From Halobacteriales archaeon QS_5_70_15 (GTDB lineage: Archaea; Halobacteriota; Halobacteria; Halobacteriales; Haloarculaceae): 51,963 nt of DNA. The position numbers were made by a program, and so were the translations under genes. Below the pieces are notes generated by a model. That model worked only from the letters and a program-made list of their open reading frames with translations, did no database searches and was not told the origin of the DNA. The stretch's first letter is position 1, and the number at the start of each line of letters is the position of its first letter. The stretch lies in NCBI GenBank assembly GCA_003022005.1, contig PXRQ01000054.1:1-51963 (forward strand), in the 5' to 3' direction. This document shows, in pieces, positions 46,092 to 51,963 of the stretch.

Positions 46092-47045
46092 ATGACCGAA
46101 CACGCGGACAGACGAACCGATCACGGCCGACACGAGTCGGACGCCGGCCCCTCGAGTGAGGACGATCTTTCGGAGGTGGAGTCACTCGAAGAGCTCACCG
46201 GCGTCGTTGAGAATGTTCTAACGGCGTTTCAGGTCGAACGCCAGCAGCGTCGCGAACTCGGGCAGCGGGTGGATGAGCAGGCGGCCGCGCTCGAGCAGAA
46301 AGACGAACGGATCGACGAACTCGAGCGGCGCGTCGAACACCAGGAGGAGCGCGTTGAGCAGAAAGACGAGCAAATCGAGGAACTCGAGCAGCGCGTTGCG
46401 AATCAGGAAGACCGCGCCGAGCACCTCGAGGACGTCGCCCGGACCGCAGTCGGCGCGGCACAGACCGCCAAGTCCAAACTCCAGGAGGTTCGCGAACACG
46501 CCCAGGCGGCGATGGCGTTCGGCAACGACCTCGCCGACCGCTTGAGTAATCTCGAAGAAGAGGCCCACGTCGACGCCGCCAAGCAAACCGTCGCCACACC
46601 CGCCGGGGTCGACCCGGCGTCGAGTCCGCTCGATTTCTTCGCGAACGTTCGCTCGAGCAATCTCGACGAGAACCTCTCGAAAAACCAGGTCCGAGCGATC
46701 AGGATCGCCAAGCGGTGGGACGAGTTCGCGAAGATCTCCCATCATGATGGCTCGGTCGCCTGGGACCGCCAGGCCATCACCGACGCCCTCACCGCAGAGC
46801 TGGGCGAACGCCCGTTCCGAGAAACCGTCTCGCGAGTGTGGGAGAAACTCGAGAGCCTCGGAAGCGAGGACGTCCAGGAGACCCGGCGGAACAACGGGCA
46901 GACGACGGGGACTGGCACGAAGGTCCTCCGGATGGATCGGGACGTCGCGGAGGGATTCCAGGAGGCCCGCTACGTCCAATTCGACCTGCTCGAGGAGGCC
47001 ATGCCGAACGGAGGTGGTGGCGTAATGCCCGTTGTGACGGGCTGA
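46092..47045 (+). CDS. Coiled-coil plus helix-turn-helix protein of plasmid/virus type
   Basis: 317 residues. Residues 1-40 disordered and acidic, 40-165 a long coiled coil containing two 21-residue repeats (EQKDERIDELERRVEHQEERV and EQKDEQIEELEQRVANQEDRA), then a globular C-terminus with QVRAIRIAKRWDEFAK, AITDALTAELGERPFRETVSRVWEKL (winged-helix-like) and YVQFDLLEEA. Similar proteins are common on haloarchaeal plasmids and proviruses; function unknown, maybe partition or replication control. Confidence 0.6.
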   Translation: MTEHADRRTDHGRHESDAGPSSEDDLSEVESLEELTGVVENVLTAFQVERQQRRELGQRVDEQAAALEQKDERIDELERRVEHQEERVEQKDEQIEELEQRVANQEDRAEHLEDVARTAVGAAQTAKSKLQEVREHAQAAMAFGNDLADRLSNLEEEAHVDAAKQTVATPAGVDPASSPLDFFANVRSSNLDENLSKNQVRAIRIAKRWDEFAKISHHDGSVAWDRQAITDALTAELGERPFRETVSRVWEKLESLGSEDVQETRRNNGQTTGTGTKVLRMDRDVAEGFQEARYVQFDLLEEAMPNGGGGVMPVVTG

Positions 47046-47418
47046 CCGACTCCAGCGTGTTACACGCCGGGCCGAGAGGCCGAATCTACACGAGAGACAA
47101 CACGAACGGGCGGTCGGACGCGCCGGGTTGACACAGCCTGGGGCTGACTCCGCTGCTGGCTAGCTCCTGCTGAAGCAGAGGAGAGCGCTCGTTACTAGAG
47201 TGGAGTGTCGAAGACACGGAACGAGAGCGCTCTCGGACTCAGACGTCTCCACAACGGGTGTTACGCTCGAGGACGTTGACCGGCGGGTCTCCCAAGAACG
47301 ACATCTGTCCCCAACGCTTCCTCGAGTTCGTCTAGCTGGAGGGACAACTTCGGGTCGTTCACCCCAGGTTCGAGGCGAAAAGATGGGGTTGCAATCCAGG
47401 CGAATCACGAAGATAGAT
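47046..47418. other. 373-bp intergenic region with a hairpin and a gene-fragment-like frame
   Basis: Arms GAGAGCGCTCGTT (near 47181) and AACGAGAGCGCTCTC (near 47221) form an imperfect inverted repeat. On the minus strand, about 47268-47385, an isolated frame reads DPKLSLQLDELEEALGTDVV, which looks like a scrap of a coding gene. The area may be a remnant of earlier insertions. Confidence 0.45.
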
Positions 47419-48210
47419 CTAATTACTTTCTGCTGAGCTTGTCTGTTCTATTCGCTGAGATGGGTCCCAGTTGAGAGAATCGAGGTTCGGAATCAGATAT
47501 CGGTATGCTTGTATGGCGTTTCGGCCGGATTCCGTGAGTGTGACCAGGCTCTTTCGCCCCTCTTTGATGACTTCTATATACCCCTCACTCTCAAGCGGGT
47601 CTATTACATGGCTATCTAGAAGCCGGTACTTCCCTTTTCCTGCGACGTTTTGATCTACGTATCTGAGTTCGTTTGCTTCGGCGAATTGAATCAACTCTCC
47701 CTTGCTTGGATCGTGCTCAACTGCGGCCATGCGCTTAATATATTCCATCGTCGCGATCTGGTCGAGTTCAGGGTGATCTATCGGGTATCGTGGTAGTTCA
47801 TCATAAGATTCGATCTCGGAAGGTGGCCCGTCATAATTAGTAGCCCGAACGTAGTACGGGGTTGATCCAGTCACCATCGATGCGATCATTCCCGCAATTG
47901 CGGTAATCTTACTTCCTGTTGAGGTGTTCACATAGACGTTATCCTCACCATGTTCGTAGATGGCGGCCGCGATCTCTCCAAGAGAAGCATGCAGATCGAA
48001 TAGGTTGCAATCGCGAACCTCGTAATCAACGCCCTTATTCTCGAACTCCTGGGCGATATTTGATAGACATTCGTTGGCCAAGTTGTCATTTTCCGAGTGT
48101 GTGATCAGGATCACCTTGTCTGGTTTAAATTTCTTCGCCGCCTCTGTTACTCGTTTCACCTCATACCCAACAGGCATGATTTGAATCCTATCCGGGACTG
48201 AAAGCTCCAT
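47419..48210 (-). CDS. CARF-domain transcriptional regulator (HFX_2341/DUF6293 type)
   Basis: 263 residues. Residues 1-140: Rossmann-like CARF domain with VGYEVKRV, DKVILITHSENDN and the ligand-binding loop VNTSTGSKITAIAG (95-101 core). Residues 150-260: winged helix with ELRYVDQNVAGKGKYRLLDSHV and LTESGRNAIQAYR. CARF domains bind cyclic oligoadenylates or related nucleotides; Csa3 has the same architecture. Base composition is visibly AT-richer than the rest of the window, indicating recent transfer. TATA-like TCTAATGTA at about 48229-48237. No CRISPR or cas gene is near. Confidence 0.82.
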   Translation of the reverse strand: MELSVPDRIQIMPVGYEVKRVTEAAKKFKPDKVILITHSENDNLANECLSNIAQEFENKGVDYEVRDCNLFDLHASLGEIAAAIYEHGEDNVYVNTSTGSKITAIAGMIASMVTGSTPYYVRATNYDGPPSEIESYDELPRYPIDHPELDQIATMEYIKRMAAVEHDPSKGELIQFAEANELRYVDQNVAGKGKYRLLDSHVIDPLESEGYIEVIKEGRKSLVTLTESGRNAIQAYRYLIPNLDSLNWDPSQRIEQTSSAESN

Positions 48211-48589
48211 ATCGTCCTATGACGACCCGGTACATTAGACTATTTCGATAGTCGCGATTGTACGCATAGTACGTACAGTACCGTACTTTTTGAAAGCCTT
48301 ATTACGAGTCGGTCAATTATAGCAATTAAGAACGTCGGCCGTCCCGACCTAACACCACGCCAACGAAAAACCGGAACTCGATTCGCGCTCAGGACTTCCA
48401 AACTTGGACGCGAATCGAGCTGGCCAGCCCCGTGGTCGAGGCTGACCACGAGACTGTCTGCTCTTGCAGGTTGGAGCGGCTCAGTCTTGAAGATTGTTGC
48501 TTCGGCAGCGAGCGGGTCAGGATCTGTTTTGAGCGCTGAAAAGGCCGCTCGCGGCATCGAATGTCCATCAGTAACACACTACCGCAAAT
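48211..48589. other. 379-bp intergenic region with palindromes
   Basis: Left part: TATA for the CARF gene, a perfect 6-bp palindrome (GACTAT-TTCG-ATAGTC, 48238-48253) and a cluster of GTAC sites (48260-48290). Right part: hairpins CTCGATTCGCG...CGCGAATCGAG (about 48377-48419) and GTGGTC...GACCAC (48433-48450). No convincing gene. Confidence 0.55.
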
Positions 48590-49189
48590 ATGAGTTCGCA
48601 AACTCAATCGATCGAAAGCAACGACCTCCCGCACTGGGACGACCTAACGCGAGCCCGCCGACGGCTCCTTCGCATCATCGGCTACTTCCGCGGCCCGGCG
48701 GTGCTTGAGCGACCGACGCTACGGGCAGCTGTCGAGGACACGCCTGTTGACGATGTAGAAGAGGTGATCGACGACAAAGAACGCATCCTGAAGACGCTCA
48801 ACAGCTGTGGGCTACTGAACAAGCTCACGGAAGAGGACGGCTATCTGGAGAAGCGTCGACAGGGGGGTGGCAACCCCATCGTCGTCGACTACGAGTACGA
48901 CGAGGAACGTGACACCTGCGAGACGACGGTCTACAGCGAGACCGGTAAAATCGATACGATGGCTACCGACATCCTCAGCCGCGAAGGAAAGAGCGTGGGT
49001 CGATTGGATGGCGTAGACATGAGCGATCCAAAGGCGATCATCGGTGCAGTGAACGGGATCGTCGGGCGTCAGGTCCTTCGCATTCACGCGGAAGCGAGCC
49101 GCTACTGCCTCGTTCCGGAAGCAGTTCCGACCGTGGAAGCGAATCTCAACACCAGTCTCGGCGAAGGGATGAGCAATGACGATTCGTAA
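48590..49189 (+). CDS. Hypothetical accessory protein
   Basis: 199 residues, MSSQTQSIESNDLPHWDDLT... with an N-terminal helical region that could be a winged helix (RRRLLRIIGYFRGPAVLERPTLRAAV) and a C-terminal alpha/beta half (DYEYDEERDTCETTVYSETG; VGRQVLRIHAEASRYCLVPE). I do not recognise it. Codon use is less GC-rich than in core genes. It is divergent from the CARF gene. Confidence 0.6.
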   Translation: MSSQTQSIESNDLPHWDDLTRARRRLLRIIGYFRGPAVLERPTLRAAVEDTPVDDVEEVIDDKERILKTLNSCGLLNKLTEEDGYLEKRRQGGGNPIVVDYEYDEERDTCETTVYSETGKIDTMATDILSREGKSVGRLDGVDMSDPKAIIGAVNGIVGRQVLRIHAEASRYCLVPEAVPTVEANLNTSLGEGMSNDDS

Positions 49190-49391
49190 AAACCAGTAGC
49201 TCATCTACTGGTCGGAGAACCCCCCGTCGTCAAGAGATCGCCTCTCGTTCGGCACGGAATTTACTCCCTGACTGCTTGGAGGCGGCGAAAGTATCGATAA
49301 AATAGTAACTCCTAACGCACTTGGTCTGAGTGGGCAGTACCTTATGTTACCTTACCCTGCCTCATCGGCGGCCCCCGGGAGGTCGGCTCAG

Positions 49392-49438
49392 TGTAGGGAT
49401 TGAACCCAACACTTATGATGTAGGGGTGTATCCCTACA
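49392..49438. promoter_or_regulatory. tumEA promoter and palindromic operator
   Basis: Three half-sites flank the TATA box (CACTTATG, 49410-49417): TGTAGGGAT (49392-49400), GTAGGGG (49420-49426) and CCCTAC (49432-49437). The last two form a GTAGGG-x6-CCCTAC palindrome over the likely transcript start, and the first and last a perfect 9-bp inverted pair. A typical place for antitoxin autorepression. Confidence 0.5.
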
Positions 49439-49445
49439 AACGAGG

Positions 49446-49742
49446 ATGGCAGACGACGTCACCACGCTCCGAGAGGAGACGAACGCCTACGACGACGGTG
49501 AGGTCGTCACGATTCGGTTCCTCGCCGTCCCGACCTCGGCGCGCTTCCCGGAGGGGCTGAAATACGCCTTCCACTACGGGGTGGCGGGGGCCGAGCACCC
49601 CATCATTCGGTTCGACAACCACCACGGCGTTCACGAACTCCATCTCGGGGCCGCGACGTTCGACATCGAGTTCCCCGGGCTGGCCTGCCTCGAAGACTGC
49701 TTCGTGGCGGCTCTCCCGCCGGAGAAACGCGCCGACTGGTAG
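49446..49742 (+). CDS. TumE-family toxin (DUF6516)
   Basis: 98 residues: VTTLREETNAYDDGEVVTI, LKYAFHYGVAGAEHPIIRFDNHHGVHELHLG and the C-terminus ALPPEKRADW match the archaeal TumE toxin family. A TATA box and operator are immediately upstream. It is the toxin half of a type II-like pair with the next gene. The mode of action of TumE is not settled. Confidence 0.78.
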   Translation: MADDVTTLREETNAYDDGEVVTIRFLAVPTSARFPEGLKYAFHYGVAGAEHPIIRFDNHHGVHELHLGAATFDIEFPGLACLEDCFVAALPPEKRADW

Positions 49743-49773
49743 CGTCGGCGGCCATCCTCATGCACGCCTCACC

Positions 49774-50223
49774 ATGACCGACCCAACGCACATCCCAGAT
49801 CCCGACGGACGGACGCTCCACATCCGGCTCATCGGGGCGGGCGACGATCTCTCGGCCGACACCGAGTCGATCGCCGCCCAGATCGACGCCGGCAACATCG
49901 ACGAGCTCGAGGTCCGCGATCCGGTGCTGCGCGTCGAGAGCGTCGCGACACTCGGGCGCATCCTGCGCCCGACGAACCTCGAGCTCCTCGAGGCGATCGC
50001 CGCCCACGAACCCGAGAGTATTCGCGCGACGGCCCGGCTCGTCGATCGCGGCCCGAAGGAGGTCCTCCAGAACCTCGACGAACTCGAGGACTACGGGCTC
50101 ATCGCCTACGAGGCCCACGGCCGGGCCAAGCGGCCGGTCCTCCCCTACGAGCGGATCGACATCCAGCTGCCGTTCCCGCTGTCGCTCGACGCCGATAGCC
50201 CGGTCGCCTCCTCGGGTGCGTGA
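49774..50223 (+). CDS. TumA-family HTH antitoxin
   Basis: 149 residues. An N-terminal acidic arm precedes a MarR-like winged helix (LRPTNLELLEAIAAHEPESIRATARLVDR; KEVLQNLDELEDYGLIAYEAHGRAKRP). Order toxin then antitoxin, 31 bases apart, is the usual TumE-TumA layout in haloarchaea. It should bind the toxin and repress the shared promoter. Confidence 0.72.
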   Translation: MTDPTHIPDPDGRTLHIRLIGAGDDLSADTESIAAQIDAGNIDELEVRDPVLRVESVATLGRILRPTNLELLEAIAAHEPESIRATARLVDRGPKEVLQNLDELEDYGLIAYEAHGRAKRPVLPYERIDIQLPFPLSLDADSPVASSGA

Positions 50224-50242
50224 GACGAAAGACTAGCGGAAC

Positions 50243-50262
50243 CCCACCCGTTTACGGGTGGG
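50243..50262 (+). repeat. Left-end hairpin of the IS1341-type element
   Basis: 8-bp perfect stem with a 4-base TTTA loop, as used for single-strand transposition by HuH TnpA enzymes. Confidence 0.7.
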
Positions 50263-50295
50263 TCTAAGCGATAGGCCCGGTCGAACAACCGCCGA

Positions 50296-50433
50296 CTATT
50301 GCCCGGCCGGGGTCTCCAAATCATCGGCGGCGTGGATGAGCATTCCACGCCACGTGAGGCCGTGCTCGTCTTTCACGCGCTTGAGTCGGTCGTACTGTTC
50401 GTCCGGCACTTTCGCGTGGATTGTCGTTGCCAC
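50296..50433 (-). CDS. Small ORF-associated protein of the IS1341-type element
   Basis: 45 residues from a GTG start: [32 protein letters not shown]..., ending TPAGQ. The pattern resembles a ribbon-helix-helix DNA-binding protein. It is divergent from TnpB, so it may repress the element; haloarchaeal IS1341-type elements often carry such a gene. Confidence 0.6.
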   Translation of the reverse strand: MATTIHAKVPDEQYDRLKRVKDEHGLTWRGMLIHAADDLETPAGQ

Positions 50434-50489
50434 ACACACCTACAGAACCCCTACACTTATGTACATATCGGCCGTACCGAAAAGTGGCG

Positions 50490-51764
50490 ATGAAGCGTAC
50501 CAACACCTTCGCAGTCCGCCCCTGTACCGAGCAGGACGGGCGGTTACTCCGCGAGGTGTTGGACGCTTCTGCCAGTCTCTGGAACGAACTCACCTACGAA
50601 CGCCGACAACGGTTCTTCGGCGAACGCGACGGGAGTGTTTGGGACGCGCCGCGTGTCCACGACACCTACAAGGGAGTACTCGGCTCGGCCGCCGCGAAGG
50701 AGATGAAGCGCAAGAACGACGAAGCATGGCGGTCATTCTTCGCGGCCAAGGAAAAGGGCGAACCCGCCGGGCCGCCGGGCTACTGGGGCAATGAAGAAGA
50801 GGGACGCGACCTTCGCTGGTACGGCCGGTGCGACCAGTACACGCTGGAGCTCGGCAAACGGTCCCGACTCGAAATTCCGGTCGGCAAAGACCTCAAGCAC
50901 GAGTACGGACTCGGCCACACCGAGCGGCTTCGTCTCGAAGTGCGCGGCCGCCCAAACTGGGACGGCAAGCCCGGCCGGCTGGAACTGTACTACGACGAGT
51001 TGGACGACCGGTTCAGAGCCATTCAGCCTGTTACGGTAGACAATTCTCGACAGGATTCACCACTGGCGGACGAAACCGCCGCTCTGGATATTGGGGCGAA
51101 CAACATCGTCGCCTGTACGACCACAACCGGCCAGCAGTATCTCTACGAGGGGCGCGACCTGTTCGAGCGGTTCCGCGAGACGACGCGTCGAATCGCCGAA
51201 CAGCAGTCGAAGGTCAAGCGCGAAGAGGGGCGGTACACCTCAAAGCGGATTCGCCGACTGTACCGCCGACGGACGCGCCGGCGCGATCACGCGATGGACG
51301 CACTCGCCCGCGACCTCATCGAACGGTTGCACGGCGAGGGCGTCGCAACCGTCTACGTCGGCGACCTCACTGACGTGTTGGAAACGCACTGGTCGGTGCG
51401 AGCCAACCAGAAAACGCACAACTTCTGGGCGTTCCGGGCGTTCATCGACCGACTCGCGTGTACCGCCGAGGAGTACGGCATCACCGTCGAAGTCCGTCCC
51501 GAAGCGTGGACTTCCCAAGAGTGTCCCAACTGCGGGTCGACCGACCGGACGACGCGGCATCAGGACACGCTCACGTGTGCCTGTGGCTTCGAGGGCCACG
51601 CGGACCTCACGGCGTCCGAGACGTTCCTGAGACGGCAGACAGACGTACCACGGCCGATGGCACGGCCCGTGTGCCTCAAGTGGGACGACCACCGATGGTC
51701 GGCGTCACCACGCGCTCACCGTCCCAACGAGGAGCATACAGACCAGAGTACGCTACTCTCGTAG
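50490..51764 (+). CDS. tnpB: TnpB (IS1341-type RNA-guided nuclease family)
   Basis: 424 residues. N-terminal wedge/REC region, then RuvC: motif I ALDIGANN (Asp200), zinc ribbon CPNC...CAC (Cys345, 348, 363, 365) and motif III HADLTAS (Asp372). At RuvC motif II, where the catalytic Glu normally sits, this protein reads VYVGDLTDV (Gly291), so one metal ligand appears missing. TnpB proteins are guided by a reRNA from the element's right end. Confidence 0.88.
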   Translation: MKRTNTFAVRPCTEQDGRLLREVLDASASLWNELTYERRQRFFGERDGSVWDAPRVHDTYKGVLGSAAAKEMKRKNDEAWRSFFAAKEKGEPAGPPGYWGNEEEGRDLRWYGRCDQYTLELGKRSRLEIPVGKDLKHEYGLGHTERLRLEVRGRPNWDGKPGRLELYYDELDDRFRAIQPVTVDNSRQDSPLADETAALDIGANNIVACTTTTGQQYLYEGRDLFERFRETTRRIAEQQSKVKREEGRYTSKRIRRLYRRRTRRRDHAMDALARDLIERLHGEGVATVYVGDLTDVLETHWSVRANQKTHNFWAFRAFIDRLACTAEEYGITVEVRPEAWTSQECPNCGSTDRTTRHQDTLTCACGFEGHADLTASETFLRRQTDVPRPMARPVCLKWDDHRWSASPRAHRPNEEHTDQSTLLS

Positions 51765-51779
51765 CGGAAAGTTGCCTCC

Positions 51780-51845
51780 GTCGGGGGTGGCGCTAATGCC
51801 AGACCCCGAACGTGAGGAATCCCACGGCTTCAGCCGTGTGGAGGA
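51780..51845 (+). ncRNA. Probable reRNA/omegaRNA 3' region of TnpB
   Basis: The element's right end contains the CACGGC-TTCA-GCCGTG hairpin and conserved-looking sequence. In IS605-family elements the guide RNA overlaps the tnpB 3' end and runs into flanking DNA; sense-overlapping RNAs (sotRNAs) have been described for haloarchaeal IS1341 tnpB genes. Confidence 0.45.
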
Positions 51846-51857
51846 TGTCAAGCCGAC

Positions 51858-51963
51858 TCACGGGTGCTCGGCACACCGGATCGCGAGCTCGTCACGAAGG
51901 CGCTCGACTTTCACGTAGATCGTCCGCTCGCACTCCGCACACGTGACGGGCGCGACGACGATC
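51858..51963 (-). CDS. Zinc-ribbon small protein, cut by window edge
   Basis: 35 residues are visible at the C-terminus: VTCAECERTIYVKVERLRDE, then CAEHP. It has Cys-x2-Cys and a later Cys-x2-His, as in haloarchaeal small zinc ribbons. The N-terminus lies beyond 51963. Confidence 0.5.
   Translation of the reverse strand, partial: IVVAPVTCAECERTIYVKVERLRDELAIRCAEHP

Larger units (their letters stand above)
50243..51845 (+). mobile_element. IS200/IS605-superfamily, IS1341-type element (TnpB only)
   Basis: The left end has a perfect 8-bp hairpin CCCACCCG-TTTA-CGGGTGGG (50243-50262). The right end has CACGGC-TTCA-GCCGTG (about 51819-51834), followed by GGATGTCAAG. Between them are a small divergent gene and TnpB; no TnpA is present, so it cannot move by itself. 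The right end is also expected to encode the guide-type reRNA (omegaRNA) with its 3' end past the element. Confidence 0.8.

Noticed and set aside
49380..49405. T-arm-like sequence (tRNA or att remnant)
   Set aside because: The stem does not pair properly, and no tRNA body or copy of the tRNA-Arg 3' end is next to it.
45780..51963. Replication origin or provirus capsid genes in the accessory region
   Set aside because: No Orc/Cdc6 gene, ORB repeats, capsid, portal or integrase is seen in the window.

Overview
This window is chromosomal DNA of an extremely halophilic archaeon (class Halobacteria). The grounds are very high GC (roughly 70% by eye), strongly acidic proteins, a halorhodopsin, archaeal ribosomal proteins L21e, L24e, S28e and L7Ae, archaeal RNA polymerase subunit Rpo4, RNase P protein 4, an archaeal SRP 7S RNA, and TATA-type promoters about 25-30 bases ahead of start codons, often with no leader. 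The species cannot be named from the sequence alone.

From 1 to about 45.8 kb the window is mostly core genome. It opens with divergent cytochrome oxidase subunits I and II, threonine synthase and a membrane protein. Next comes a translation/transcription block (zinc-finger microprotein, aEF-1B, L21e, Rpo4, DUF655, KsgA, MscS channel, HemK-type methyltransferase). A two-gene MetE-type methionine synthase pair and a broken methyltransferase follow. The L7Ae-S28e-L24e-Ndk operon faces TmcA and a DUF456 protein. Then come halorhodopsin, a GNAT protein, a FixABCX electron-bifurcation operon (FixC fused to FixX), a ferredoxin, an XPB-like helicase, PurD, a CoA-disulfide-reductase-like enzyme, a CDC48-type ATPase, XseB, UspA, Trm112-like, PurA, a winged-helix protein, a large DUF7527-like protein, RNase P component 4, a YhbY/CRM protein, a second MscS, the SRP 7S RNA, small proteins, a NUDIX hydrolase, a CoA-binding protein and the archaeal lipid enzyme DGGGP synthase.

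At 45705-45779 there is a tRNA-Arg(TCG). Everything to its right looks accessory: a coiled-coil plus helix-turn-helix protein, a clearly AT-richer patch with an orphan CARF-HTH regulator (HFX_2341/DUF6293 type), an unknown 199-residue protein, a TumE/TumA toxin-antitoxin pair with a palindromic operator, and an IS1341/IS605-type element. That element carries a TnpB that appears to lack the second RuvC catalytic glutamate. No CRISPR array, integrase or replication origin is visible.

Several genes that should be intact (hemK, a SAM methyltransferase, ndk, etfB/fixA, the second AAA module of the CDC48 protein, and the starts of thrC and the NUDIX gene) show short internal deletions or frameshifts. 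The pattern is more easily explained by sequence or assembly errors in GC-rich DNA than by gene loss, and it limits how literally those coordinates can be read. Two families of palindromic intergenic elements (a 222-bp foldback at 29.1 kb, and three copies of a roughly 80-bp palindrome at 31.0, 43.6 and 44.2 kb) are not explained by any gene.
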